A stretch of DNA of 64,000 bases, taken from assembly GCA_033439255.1 (NCBI GenBank), contig CM065889.1, positions 558,001 to 622,000 of the forward strand, in the 5' to 3' direction. Origin of the DNA: Hericium rajendrae. Its lineage: Eukaryota > Basidiomycota > Agaricomycetes > Russulales > Hericiaceae. Each line of letters opens with the position of its first letter. The first letter of the stretch is position 1. The notes under the pieces are model-generated. The model searched no databases, was not told the origin of the DNA, and saw only the letters and a program-made list of their open reading frames with translations. Below, one piece after another: positions 11,816-21,970 of the stretch. Position numbers and translations under genes: made by a program.

Positions 11816-13486
11816 ATGTCAGACGTAGAGCCTGCGCTCAAGAAGGCGAAAACGGAGGCCGGCGCTAGCGCGACCTCGACGATCATCACCTCATCAGTGA
11901 GCACATCCCACATCTGACCGTCCGCATTCACCAACGACACCGTAAGGTGGAAATGGAGACAGACGAGGCCGGCGTGCCGGAAGAATGGATTCATCTGGCA
12001 TTCGCCTGGGCGGGCAAGCCGTTCACGCTCGAGATCGCTGAGTCCGATCGGTACGTGTGGCCGTGGTGGTTTAGCTGGTCTGACAGGCGTTGACTGCGTC
12101 GATGCAGGGTGTTCGATCTCAAGGCGGCGCTGTTCAGCCTGACGAATGTCCCACCAGAGCGGCAGAAGATCCTGGGCCTCGTGAAGGGGAAGCTACCACC
12201 AGAGGAGGAGCGCATGTGCGTGTCTTCCATCACCATTCCGAAGTTCCATCCTCATGGTCTAATTACTTCCCAGCGGCGATCTCAAAATCACAAGCGGCAA
12301 GAAGTTCACGCTCGTCGGCACGCCCCAGGGCGACGAGATCAAAGATCCGTCCCGTGCGTCATTCCTCCCGAGCCACCCGCATCTGCTCACCCATCTGAAC
12401 ATGCACAGAGATCGAGTTCCTCCCAGACGTCGTGAATGACCTCGACGTCGACTTCACCGCGGATCCCGCGGCCGCGGCTGCATACCAGAATGACCAGCGC
12501 AATATCCGAAAGGTCCGTGAGGCGAGCGCGAAGCTGAAGCCGAACATCATCCACCCGCTGCGCGCGGGCAAGAAGCTGCTCGTGCTCGACATAGACTATA
12601 GTACGTATTCAAGATTTCTCAGAGCGGGTGCATACTGATGTTACGCGCACAGCGATTCTGGATACGAAGCCGCTCACGTCGGCGCGCTGCCGCCGTTAGA
12701 GTGTGCGAGACCGCGGCTGCACGAGTTTTTGGAGGCCATTTATCCGCATTATGATATTTGCATATGGTGTGTGGGAACAGTCCTTGCTATGGGTTATGAG
12801 TTCATGGCAGGACAGGTCTCAGACAAGCTGGATCTGGCTTGAGACGAAGCTTGTGGAACTGGGGATGGTTGGGACGGACAGAAACTACAAGGTGAGTTGT
12901 CTTTCTTTGTCCCGCGAATGAGGCTGATTGTATGTATAGATTTCTTTTGGTATGTTTTGAGTAGATAATCTGGTACAAGACAGATGCTGAAGGTTTCACC
13001 AAGTGTTGGACAAGACATCGATGTTCACGGTCTTTTCGAAGAGGGAGGGCAAGTCCTATTCGCATTCTGTCAAAGCCTTCAAATCATCTGGAACCATTTC
13101 CCGCAATAGTAAGTCTGCGTTTGGCTGCTGCGGATTGTTGGCCTGACGATGGCGTGCAGCAACAAGAAGAATTCCATTCACGTAGATGACCTTGTAGGCT
13201 TTCCATCAATCGCATCATCCGCTCTGACTGACATGATTTAGGGCCGTAACTTCGCACTGAACCCCAGACAAGGCCTAAAGATCTCGGCATTCAAGGAAGC
13301 ACACACCGAACAAGGGATGGGGATCGCGAGCTTGACAAGCTCGCGCGATACATGCTTCACATCGCGTCGCAGGAAGACTTGGAGACCGTTAACCACAAGG
13401 TGCGTACCGTCGAGGAAACAGGAACCAAGCTAATGAAGGAGTAGGATTGGAAGCGCATTGTCCGCGCGCTGCCTCCGCGTCCATAG
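11816..13486 (+). CDS. Ubiquitin-like domain CTD phosphatase (UBLCP1-like)
   Basis: Predicted nuclear HAD-family phosphatase; animal UBLCP1 acts on the proteasome and RNA polymerase II CTD. It starts MSDVEPALKKAKTEAG at 11816. An N-terminal ubiquitin-like segment (HLAFAWAGKPFTLEIAESD, VFDLKAALFSLTNVPPERQ, KILGLVKGKLP) precedes the HAD motif LLVLDIDYTILDTKP, the catalytic DxDxT. Further matches are LHEFLEAIYPHYDICIWS, LVELGMVG, HVDDLGRNFALNPRQGLKI and LARYMLHIAS. The last exon ends at TAG 13486. About nine short introns fit. Single bases seem to be missing near 12681 (TCGGCG) and near 13316 (a G-run). The order Ubl then FCP1-like HAD is specific to this family. Confidence 0.9.
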
Positions 13487-13677
13487 CGCATCGGCCATCT
13501 GGAAGATACCTTCAGCTTCACTGCAGGATACCACGATACCATTCACGATTACCATGTTTCACTTCCCGCATCTTCTCCATCTACTCAACTTTTGCAATAC
13601 GGGCTACATTGGGAACAAAGAACGGTGCGACATGATGATATTGTACATTACTCGGACTTTGCAGTTGTCCGTCTGTA

Positions 13678-14673
13678 TTATGTCTCCAGCTGCGCCACGC
13701 TGTCTGTGACGAGATCGAAGGTGTGCAGCGATGATGGAGCTGCGATAGCATGTATAGGTGATGGTGCTATGAAGATGAAACACAAGACACACCTGAAATG
13801 GCAAAGCTTGTGCTTGCGGGCTCCGCAGAGAGTACTGGCGTTAAGATGTGCGTCGACGCGTCGTAGGTCCATTTGTTTGTCTCGGCAGCTAGAGTATCCC
13901 ATCAATACCACGCACCTCTGTCTTAGAACAAGGACACACCTGCAAGGAGCTGGTCCTTCGGCAGACCGAGATACGCCTGCGCGAGCTCGAGGGGTATCGA
14001 GGTGTACGCCCTCGACACGAGCGCAAACGTGCGCGTGCGGAACGCGTCGACAAAGGCGGTCGTGAGCCCCACGAGGACGGACCCAAAGTCGGCGTCGCCG
14101 AGATCAGGCGATTGCGCCATGGCGAAGAGCGTCTCCGCACGCGCGTAGACGTTCTCGTAGCGGCGCTCCCAGGTCGAGGCGAGCAGCTGGAAGAGGGCCT
14201 GCGGGAGTGGAAGCGCGGTGATCGCGTTTGGGAGGCGCGTCAGGGCAAAGCGCGCGGGCGGGCTGGTGGGGCGTTGCGTGGGCTGGGCGAAACAGGGTAT
14301 GGCAGCAGGTGGACTTACAGGTCGTCGAGGATGAGATAGGAGAGAACGAGGGGTGCGGTTACGAGCAGGCGCGTGGGGTGGTCGTCGTGCAGACCCTGGG
14401 TGCAGATATTACGGCTGGTCGCCAGATTGCGAAAAGAGGTTCTTACATTGAGATCTGCGCGCTCAGCCGCCTGTGCGAGCTCCTGGTACTCTCCCTTTGC
14501 AGCCAGCGAGCCGAGCTGGGGGAAGATCTGGAAGTACGGGGACTGCTCGGGCGGGATGGGCGGGTTCTCGGGCTGCGCGGCGGGCGCTGCAGCGCTGGTT
14601 TCCTCTGCAGCAGGCGGTGCTGGCTCTGCGGGAAGGGCTGATCCTCTGAGGGAGGCGTCGGCGGGCCGTTCAT
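13678..14673 (-). CDS. CSN8: CSN8-like COP9 signalosome subunit
   Basis: Probable small subunit of the COP9 signalosome, which deneddylates cullin-RING ligases. The best start is the ATG at 14673 (MNGPPTPPSEDQPFP, good Kozak context ccaccATG), joined after a likely missing C near 14625 to AEPAPPAAEETSAAAP and PYFQIFPQLGSLAAKGEYQE. Later exons give LLASTWERRYENVYARAE, AFRTRTFALVSRAYTSIP and AQAYLGLPKDQLLAG. The C terminus is NKWTYDASTHILTPVL and then APSSLHTFDLVTDSVAQLE. This order, a helical repeat then a PCI-like YLGL block and a short tail, fits CSN8/PSMD8/eIF3k proteins, with CSN8 the best match. An alternative start upstream at 14740 keeps the downstream frame without an indel but gives an odd leader. 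Confidence 0.72.
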
Positions 14674-14831
14674 GGTGGTTAGTGGACAAGGGCGTGCGGG
14701 TCGTGTGCACTGGGACGCGTATGTGGCTGGGCACGATCAATTCATTATCCGGGCACTGTTGTCAGATATGTTCTTCTCATATCACCACTGGCTCCGAGTG
14801 TCTTTGCTCGTCTTCCATTACCCTCTTCATC
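14674..14831. promoter_or_regulatory. Compact bidirectional promoter between CSN8-like and NECAP-like genes
   Basis: Only 158 bp separate two divergent start codons, so both genes must share promoter DNA or have overlapping leaders. No clear TATA box is seen, which suits housekeeping genes. Confidence 0.55.
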
Positions 14832-15755
14832 ATGGATGAATTCGCCGATGATGAAATCGAATCCATCCTTTACATCGCTCGGAGATCTCAGGCAAGCGTT
14901 TATCATGCCGCCACATTGTTGGGCACAACGCTGAGCGCGCACACTAGTCTACAAGATCCCGTCTCTGAAGGCCAACGAGGGCCATCGCGCACAGGACTGG
15001 GGCGCACTCGACGAGCCGATATGGAAGGGCCGCCTGCGCATCGTCGAGAAAGCCGATGCTGTAACGATGCGCTTCGAGGACGTTTCCACCGGTACGCGCA
15101 CCCCCGCCGCATCGCGATCCGTACTGAGCGCCCTGCAGGCGAATGTGAGGAGGTACTTTCTCTCCGCGCGCAGCGTGCTGAGACCGTGCTGCTGCTAGTG
15201 TTCGCGAACGCGCCGTACGACCCGCTGAAGCCCTGCGTCGACTCTGTCCTTGACTCCTCGCGCTACTTCGTCGTGCGCGTCGAGGATAAGGGCCGCAAGG
15301 CCATACATCGGAATGGGCTTCGCCGAGCGTTCGGATAGCTTTGATTTCAGTGCGTGCGCCGTGCTCAGGAACTCGTAACATGTTGACCCGCTATGCCAGA
15401 TGTGGCCCTCCAGGACTACACGAAGTACTTTGCGTGATTTGCGCTCGGCAGATCCGAACTTACATGCTTCCTGCAGGCGCTTCAAAGCACGCCTCAACCC
15501 ACCATCGCCTACCGCCGAAGATAGCCCTTCCCCGCACGTCCCCGCCGGGCCGAAGAAGGACTACTCCCTCAAGGAGGCCAGACTTTCTCCATCTCCATCC
15601 CAGGCCGTAACAAGGCAGAGACAACATCGGCGGGTGGACTGCTCGGCGGCGATTTATTGGGATCCGGGGCGACGAAGACTGCTGCAACAGGTGGTGGTGG
15701 TGGTGGCGGGTTCCCTCTGCTGCCTCCACCGCCCAGTGCGCCCAAGCGACGCTGA
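14832..15755 (+). CDS. NECAP-like adaptin-ear-binding endocytic protein
   Basis: Predicted clathrin/AP-2 accessory protein with a PH-like NECAP domain. MDEFADDEIESILYIARRSQ is exon 1. Then [35 protein letters not shown], a TGELFANAPYDPLK junction over a short exon, VDSVLDSSRYFVVRVED, GMGFAERSDSFDF and VALQDYTKYFARFKARL follow, covering the whole domain. The tail has SISIPGRNKAETTSAGG and a Gly-run before PLLPPPPSAPKRR, ending at TGA 15755. The first intron (14892-14947) appears to use a GC donor (CAG|gcaagc), and its join seems to lack one base. An extra base near 15304 and a missing one near 15572 also disturb the frame. Family identity is firm from the domain. Confidence 0.88.
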
Positions 15756-16338
15756 GTGGTATGTCGATATTGAAGGAAACTGATTTGTTGTCTGGACTTT
15801 GCTTCGACCTATGTCTTCACTCTATGGAATGGAACAGTATGGGTGTTAGGTGCTCGCTCCATGTTCATCCATCGCTTATTTGTCTGCTTCGTTGCTTGAA
15901 GATAGATGCTGTGCATAGTGAGCATTTGGTGAATTCGACGTGGTGTACGCTAACTGCAAGTGATCGCCTTCAAACGCAAGTCACTTTTTGAGGGTGCTTT
16001 TCGCTTGAAGACATCGACTTCCCACATGTTTCTCATCAATCATGACCGCGGGTGGAGCAGATTATCACTGGCATCCTGATCCTGACCTCTCCGCATGATG
16101 CAGCTGTTTATTGCGTGGACAGAGCGATAGGCAGCGGATGTCCCGAGGTCTGATTACAGCGATGGCTTTACTGGCATGCGCTGGAATAGTTTTGCTGCTG
16201 TTCGGTATCGGAGCATTTCTTCGCCGTCGACGCCAGAAGATCGCGACCGGTGAGCAGTCACGTTCATCCATAGGTCGTTCCTGTCAGTGATCGAACGGGA
16301 AGGATCAGCACTGCGGCCAAATTTTCTAGGTCCCTTCC
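15756..16338. other. 3' flank of NECAP-like gene; nothing else seen
   Basis: Contains the likely 3' untranslated region and spacer up to the target site of the inverted-repeat element. No domain-bearing open frame. Confidence 0.5.
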
Positions 16339-16347
16339 TGGGCGTCC
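16339..16347. repeat. Left copy of 9-bp target-site duplication
   Basis: TGGGCGTCC, immediately before the TAGACTCGT end of the element. An identical 9-mer follows the other end at 17063-17071. Confidence 0.75.
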
Positions 16348-16357
16348 TAGACTCGTA

Positions 16358-16425
16358 CCCAGTCCAGCACGTAAACTCGCTTATGTGAGGTAATTTAGGA
16401 GACGCGAGTTTACGAGCGGACTGGG
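16358..16425. repeat. Left subterminal hairpin of the TIR element
   Basis: Stems CCCAGTCC and CGTAAACTCGC pair with GCGAGTTTACG and GGACTGGG, with small unpaired AGCA/AGC bulges and a 23-nt loop. The first stem overlaps the terminal repeat. Confidence 0.8.
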
Positions 16426-16994
16426 CCACAGCGTCGCCGTTTTGGCGGACGCGTCGTTTTCCCGCCAAATCCAAAGCTCGACTTCGTCGAAATCGACGTT
16501 CAACATCGAGAAAAAGTTCCTCAACTCAGTAAATGAAAAGTGAGTTCTGACGCAATCCAAGTCGATTTGGATATATAATCTTTTTTCGAAGAAAATCGAA
16601 ATTCTTCGACTTCGCGTCTGCACTGCGGCTCTGCCTCCTTGTATTACATTGAGATCGACTAGCTACGACCCGAACAGCCTCCCAATTCTCACCAGACATG
16701 TCACCCATGACAATCAAATGTAGACACACCAATTGATCTCACCGGTGGGCTGCCAATGTGGTTGAAACTGCCTATACATGCAGCACTTCGAGGCAGTGAT
16801 CTTGCACCTTGTCGAAGTTAACAAAATCTGACTTTTTTCGAGAAAAATATGTATATACAAATCAACTCAGAATTCTTCAAAATCCATCTTTCATTTACTG
16901 ACTTTAGAGACCTTTTTAATGAAGTTGAGGCCCGTTTTTCGCGAAGACGAGCTTTGGATTTCGGGGAAATCGTCCGCCAAAACGGCGACGGATG

Positions 16995-17052
16995 CCCAGC
17001 CGGTTCCACAGAAGTGTCACCTCATTTATGAGATCACGTGGAACCGGCTGGG
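16995..17052. repeat. Right subterminal hairpin of the TIR element
   Basis: A perfect 15-bp stem CCCAGCCGGTTCCAC / GTGGAACCGGCTGGG around a 28-nt loop. It occupies the same place as the left hairpin, but most of the stem sequence differs. Confidence 0.85.
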
Positions 17053-17062
17053 AACGAGCCTA

Positions 17063-17071
17063 TGGGCGTCC
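17063..17071. repeat. Right copy of 9-bp target-site duplication
   Basis: TGGGCGTCC directly after the CGAGCCTA end of the element, identical to 16339-16347. Confidence 0.75.
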
Positions 17072-17165
17072 AGTCAAAAAACTATGGCGAATCACTGTTA
17101 ATCAAAGTGCGCCGCTTTGCACGGCCTTCTTCGCGGCTAACGCCCCCGGTGTCGGTTTTAGACAT

Positions 17166-17377
17166 CGCCGCGGAGAATCTTTTTTTTATTTTTTTATTTA
17201 AAATCAAGTATTTATAACGCGCCGGACGAGGCCAGAGGCGCCTTGTAGCTACGACAAGATGAAACAGAGTGGTACCGAGAAGAAACCAGTACAGTACGAG
17301 GGGCAGATAGACCCAGACCGGAAAATACGAGACGTATCGATGTATGGAAGGCATGAGACAACCCGCCGCGGAGAATC
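17166..17377. repeat. 14-bp direct repeats flanking a retroposed insert
   Basis: CGCCGCGGAGAATC occurs at 17166-17179 and again, identical, at 17364-17377. The intervening 184 bp begin on the plus strand with a T-rich run, as expected when an A-tailed element inserts in the minus orientation with target-site duplication. Confidence 0.72.
17180..17363 (-). mobile_element. 5'-truncated LINE 3' end or SINE-like retroposon
   Basis: Read on the minus strand, this 184-bp insert ends in an A-rich tail (TTTTAAATAAAAAAATAAA...) and abuts perfect 14-bp target duplications on both sides, the hallmark of target-primed reverse transcription. Just before the tail it has GGCCTCGTCCGGCGCG and TTATAAATACTTG. 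I see no clear Pol III A and B boxes, so a truncated non-LTR retrotransposon tail is more likely than a tRNA-derived SINE; a retrocopied transcript is also possible. The intact duplication implies a fairly recent insertion. Confidence 0.62.
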
Positions 17378-19500
17378 ACCAGCGTCCGCTGTCATCTTCG
17401 TCATTCTGCACTCTCAACGTTGCTTCGCCTCCAAACTCCTACTTCAGGCTCAGCGCTGCCAACATCCCCTCTGATAGCAGCTCAGCTGGCTCCGGCGCGG
17501 TCATCGTCGACCACGCTATGCCCGCTGGCCACATGCGCCGACAGCCCCTGGAGCGAGTGAAATCCCAGGCACTGTCATCATCTAATTCATCAGCCGTATA
17601 CTTGCAGAAGCAGTCGCCGAAGACACATGAGGATGAGTGCTATAAGTATCGAGCGCACGGAATACTGTGTGATTTGACTCTCTTCCTTTTTCCCTTCCTT
17701 CACTTACCCTCCTAATATAAGATAATTCCCAGAAATAGCCGTGGCGACACTTAGTGATTTTGGGCTTCACATTCATATCCGCAGAACACCTATTACGCTT
17801 CAAGTTCATTCTTTGCTCATGGTGTTTTTCTAGATACCGATTTTCTAGGTGTTTACATTTACCGAATTGAGCTCGTACGAGTCTGCATTCGGCTTTGATC
17901 CAGACTCAGGGTACGTCTCAAATACACGCGTCCAATTTCTATCACATCTGCGTGAAGCCTGCATGTCAGGATAACCTAGCTGAGCGAATGGTGACATGGG
18001 CGTTACGCCTTGCAGATCGAACACGACCAGCCTGCTTCCAGTCCAGTAACAAGCGGTATCGTCCAGACCTACTCAAACGCTCACCTTGCGTCAGGCTGTG
18101 CGTGGTAGGTAGCCCCAACTTCTCGTCGTCGGTACGGAAGAGGTCTTGCGCGATATACGGCCAATACGAATGCTGTTAATGATCGCCGATCGCTTGTTAC
18201 GGCCCATTTGGACATATCCTACCGACCCTGCGTTAGCGCTTTGAGACCTTGAGACGTATCGTCTGTAGATGGGCTCGCACGACGGATTATAAAAGTCCGA
18301 GCGCGACGTGCACAGCGTATCTCAACTAGCTGTCACCAGCATAATTAAGAATTTTCGAACAATTGATTCAGACCCGGTCGAGTTAGCCGCCGATACCGGA
18401 AGACTTGACCCTGTGCTCACGATCATCATCACATTCACTACCTACCATTAGGCGGCCGAGGCCATCAGCAAAACTGCAAGAGTACGGCCAGGGATTAAGA
18501 TACCTTATAAGGATGGCCAGGTATGCCAGGTATATCCGGCAGATGAGCTTCTGGAAAGACCTTTTCGCCGATGGATTTTCTGACCAGGTACCACCAGGAT
18601 GATATGCATGACAAGGCCTTGTGGTACCTGGTAGACCTTATAAGGTCTCGCCAGATGCTCCAACATTATCAGGGCATTTCGCGGCATAAAAGTCCAATCC
18701 TATATATCTGATCTCAGTAATATATTTTTGTGAACCATTTGCATGTTCGAAGTGAACGCGAAAAAAAAAAAAAAAACATAATATTCGCAAGACCTAGTCT
18801 ACGTACAACGGTACACGAGTAACTACTTACGATACCCAGCCAGTACGCACCGAAGAAAGCTTCCCATAAAAATATGTGTCTACCATCTGCAGAACCTAGC
18901 GCAAGGAAACGCGCCAGCAGAAAGGCTACTTGAGCAAGGCGAAACTAACAAAGATGATGGCATACATACCGAAGACGAGCACAAGCGTTTCACAGCAGCT
19001 ACAGCGAATTGAACAAGTCAGCCAGGGCGTTACAGAACAGACAAGAAGGCAAAGATATGGCATACATACAGACAGCTTTAGTGTGCCGCGCTAGGCCATA
19101 TTGCGGAGTCATACTTGCGGCAATGCGTTGTTCGGCGGCAGAAGCAGCCTGGGGCAAACTATATGCAGCCAGAAACCCTGCGATCGTCATCCAGCTCAGA
19201 GATAATTATGAATCTGCCGAGCCTTAAGAATTGTCAGTATAGATTCAGTGAGTAACCCAGCGTGAATATATGCGCTTACATCAAACAAGCCGACAACGGC
19301 CGCGCGGGACCGCTCTTCGACAATCGGACATGATCTTGACTTAGATAGAGTCCGAAAGGATACTTGAGACGATGAGATGGGAGCAGGAATGGGAAGAAGG
19401 TATAAGAGAAGAGTGGGGGAGGATGGGGACATGATGGAAGGAAAGAAGAGGGACGAGACGAGTTTGACCTCGAGAACGACGCGATATGCTGTGTTTGTAT
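17378..19500. other. Gene-poor stretch
   Basis: No gene with a recognisable domain. It holds TATAAAA-like sequences near 18286 and 18687, two perfect CCTTATAAGG palindromes, a 12-bp inverted repeat, and a 16-nt A-run near 18762. On the minus strand between 19432 and 18880, short open pieces (MSPSSPTLLLYLLPIPAP, then FGMYAIIFVSFALLK) look like exons of a small membrane protein or a relic, but I cannot join them convincingly. Confidence 0.45.
18503..18645. repeat. Two CCTTATAAGG palindromes enclosing a 12-bp inverted repeat
   Basis: Perfect CCTTATAAGG decamers lie at 18503-18512 and 18636-18645. Between them ACCAGGTACCAC (18583-18594) is matched by GTGGTACCTGGT (18621-18632) around a 26-nt loop. 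The decamer fits the CC(A/T)6GG CArG consensus of MADS-box factors. It could equally be a palindromic TATA-like element or the remnant of an inverted-repeat transposon. Confidence 0.5.
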
Positions 19501-20496
19501 TTATTGACGCGTTTCGATCACGCAGATGGAAACCTGGATGACGTCATCATGCCCATCCCCGAACTGGCCGAACGTCTTGCCAGAAGTCCATTGGGCGGCC
19601 TTCAGTAAGTAAGTTATCCAGACGGGCGGCGGCCAGACAGCCAAAAATTGCGCATAGCCTGATCTCACGAACGCTCCCGCCGGTACGCGGCGCATCGCCA
19701 GGGTGACAGTGCCCGATGGACAGTATCGGTGTCCCGTCGGCAAACAGGACGAATATGCCTCACACGCGCAGTCTATGCGACAATTAAAGTCGTCGTCCAC
19801 ATTCCAGGGGATGTTCATCTACGGAACGGGCACGTACAGCGCGTCCCATAGCACGTGCGGAGGGACAATCGCCGCAAAGACGAGGACTGGCGAGGATCGT
19901 GCGCGCGCGCAAGGTGAGTGAGTGAGGTGGACGAAGGTACGGCCTGCGCGGGGGAGTGATCGGAATGAGGATGAGTGAAGGAGTGCGTGCAGTGCATGGT
20001 TCGGAAGGAAGCGAAGGAAGGGTAAGGAAAGCGCGTGTATCGTTAGGCTTGCGAAGAAGTAGTGCATGCACGACGGATATGGAAACGCGCCCGGTGGAAA
20101 TGCCGATGAGCGTGGGGACAGCGGAGAGCGTGAGAAGCACAAATCTGAGGGTGAGGGCGATGGCGACGAGGGCGACGGGTACGGGGCGACGAGGCGATGG
20201 ATGCAGAGGCGACAAGGCGATGGATGCAGAGGCGACGAGGCGATGGATGCAGAGGCGACGAGGCGATGGATGCAGAGGCGAGGACGACGGAAGCGGAGGC
20301 GAGGAAGACGAAAAGTATGTAGAGAACGCACCTTTGATAACAGCGAGGAGGATCCCAATCCTATTGAGGAGAACGCCAGTGACAACGAAGGCGAGGATCT
20401 GTTGGAGGAGACGGGCTTCGTGTCATTGTAGGTAGAACTCACAATGCCATAGATGTTGTCATCCACGACGGGCAGGGCATTATAAGGTGCTCCCAA
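19501..20496 (-). CDS. Hypothetical membrane protein with an internal minisatellite
   Basis: Not recognised. The ATG at 20496 gives MGAPYNALPVVDDNIYGI, an intron (donor GTGAGTTC, acceptor CCAACAG) and an exon ILAFVVTGVLLNRIGILLAV, a clear membrane segment. After a second intron, a further hydrophobic stretch (VALVAIALTLRFVLLTLSAV) leads to SISVVHALLLRKPNDTRAF. Downstream frames reach a TAA at 19501 after NIPWNVDDDFNC..., but I cannot prove they belong to the same protein. A 4 x 23-bp tandem repeat (20186-20277) lies inside the coding part and shifts frame with every copy. Agaricomycetes have many orphan multi-pass proteins of this look. This may be intact, or a decayed relative. Confidence 0.38.
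20186..20277. repeat. 23-bp minisatellite, four copies
   Basis: The unit GCGACGAGGCGATGGATGCA+GAG is repeated at 20186, 20209, 20232 and 20255, with a single G-to-A difference in the second copy. The near identity indicates recent expansion. Confidence 0.9.
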
Positions 20497-20947
20497 GGAT
20501 AGAATGGACCTTATAAGTCCTCACCAGATCGCTGAGCTCCTCGTCGCAGCCATACAAGCAAGGCCTTGATTGGGAAGAGCCCAGATAAGAGTGCGAGCAA
20601 ACTCGCTTCTGTCATACCAGTTCACGTAAGCGTAAATCGGCTGGCACCCGGACCGCTGACCCCGGCCATCCGCCACCAGGCGCCACCAGGGCAATTCTTA
20701 ACTTCGCACTTTTGCTGATGGCTGCACTCCTTCACCATCGTCCATGGGGCAACGGGCGTTCCTGCATCGAAACACCTGAAAATCCAGTACTGCAACGCCA
20801 ACTTGAATGCTGCCCGGTGCGCCATTCAGCTGCCGCCCGCTCACACTCTATATATTGCGCCGACCGCGGTCCTTGGCCCGCTCTCAACCCATTTACTGCC
20901 GCTTATCTTTCCCATCGTTCTTTCTGTCGCGTAGAAACCAAACGACC
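20497..20947. other. Intergenic region before the Nudix gene
   Basis: It separates two divergent genes. A TATATATT sequence near 20850 is about 95 bases before the Nudix ATG. On the minus side a TTATAAGGTCC motif sits just upstream of the membrane-protein start. No gene is seen. Confidence 0.5.
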
Positions 20948-21970
20948 ATGCAGGTTGGAAGCTCCACGAAGGCGCATGGCCAGGGCGGCAGCAGGCCCAT
21001 TGCGGTTCCACGCCCGTCTGCGAGCCTCATCGTCGTGAACGCGGCCAACGAGGTCCTGCTCGTCCACCGCAACCCAGAGGCAACCGCCTTCGGCGGTGTG
21101 CACGTACGTGGCCTTCCATTTGATGCCCTACCCCCCAGTCACACCTTATCCTCGCCATACCAGGTCTTCCCCGGGGGCAACTTCGACCCCGCGCAGGACG
21201 CCTCATACCAGATGACCGCGATCCGCGAAACATTCGAAGAGACCGGCCTCCTGCTCACCTCCTCCACAGCCGCGCTCGATGACCCAACACTCGACACCGC
21301 GCGCGCCGCGATCCACGCACAGAAACAGCGCTTCGGCGACTTCCTCGCGACGCACCAGCTCACAGCCGCCACCGACGCGCTCCTCCCCTTCACAGAATGG
21401 GTCACCCCACCGAGCCTCCCACGGCGCTTCCACGCGCGCTTCTACCTCGCCTTCCTCCCCGCGCGCGGCTTCGGCGCAAAGGCGCAGCGCCTGCCGACGC
21501 CCGACGGCGGGCTCGAGGTCGTCGCCGCGCGCTTCGTGCACCCCGCGCGTGCGCTCGCCGAGTTCCGCGCGCGCCGCATCCTGCTCATGCCCCCGCAGTA
21601 CTACCTCCTCTCCACGCTCGCGGACCTCCTCGCCGCGGGGGCGCGCGCGCGGTGCAGGCGCTCGCGCGCGGCGCCTTCGGGCGCATGGTGATGAACCCGC
21701 GGGCGCACCCCGGCGGGCGCGATCCGGACGGGCGCGCGATCCTGACGTATGAGGGCGACGAGGCGCGCGGGGGGCCGCCGGGGCGGCTGCACCGGTCGCT
21801 CGTGCGCACCGCGGAGCGCGGGGTGCGTGTGTCTTTTTCTTTTCGGCGTGTGTTCGCGTGCTGACGGGCGGCGGCAGGCGTGCTCGGAGATCGTGCTGCT
21901 GCGGAACTTCGACATCTTTACTGAGATTCCGGAGCGCGCGGAAGAACTTGAAGGGAAGGCGAAGCTGTGA
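20948..21970 (+). CDS. Nudix hydrolase, NUDT19-like
   Basis: Pyrophosphohydrolase probably acting on CoA or nucleotide derivatives; NUDT19-type enzymes are often peroxisomal CoA diphosphatases. Starts MQVGSSTKAHGQGG at 20948. Exon 1 gives SASLIVVNAANEVLLVHRN; a 60-nt intron (21104-21163) leads to VFPGGNFDPAQD, TAIRETFEETGLLL, the Nudix box with its REx2EE core. The long Nudix-to-C-terminal region includes ATHQLTAATDALLPFTEWVTP and PPQYYLLSTLADLLA, seen in the NUDT19 group. One base is missing in a G-rich run near 21637, after which the frame continues as VQALARGAFGRMVMNPRA and ends CSEIVLLRNFDIFTEIPERA and TGA at 21970. It ends with KAKL, not a strong peroxisomal signal. Convergent with the esterase downstream. 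Confidence 0.87.

Larger units (their letters stand above)
16348..17062. mobile_element. Non-autonomous terminal-inverted-repeat transposon (MULE-like or hAT-like MITE)
   Basis: The left end TAGACTCGTACCCAGTCC matches the inverted right end TAGGCTCGTTCCCAGCC at 14 or more positions. Perfect 9-bp direct repeats (TGGGCGTCC) abut both ends. Inward of the ends the two arms stay homologous as inverted copies for about 240 bp. Both contain a block around CGCCAAAACGGCGAC and a block TTTCATTTACTGA, at roughly 65% identity by eye. Each end also has its own near-terminal hairpin. No transposase frame is present, and the ~180-bp core has no similarity I recognise. A 9-bp duplication and long inverted arms suggest a Mutator-like family. 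If the duplication is counted as 8 bp, the TAG...CTA ends could also fit hAT. Confidence 0.78.

Noticed and set aside
16381-17031. Two open frames (minus 16381-16623, plus 16849-17031) with similar protein sequences, as a duplicated small gene
   Set aside because: They are the same sequence read from the two inverted arms of the TIR element. Similarity follows from the arms, not from coding selection.
18762-18777. A 16-nt A-run as the tail of a second retroposed element
   Set aside because: No convincing target-site duplication flanks it; the sequence after the run (CATAATATTCGC) is not repeated upstream.
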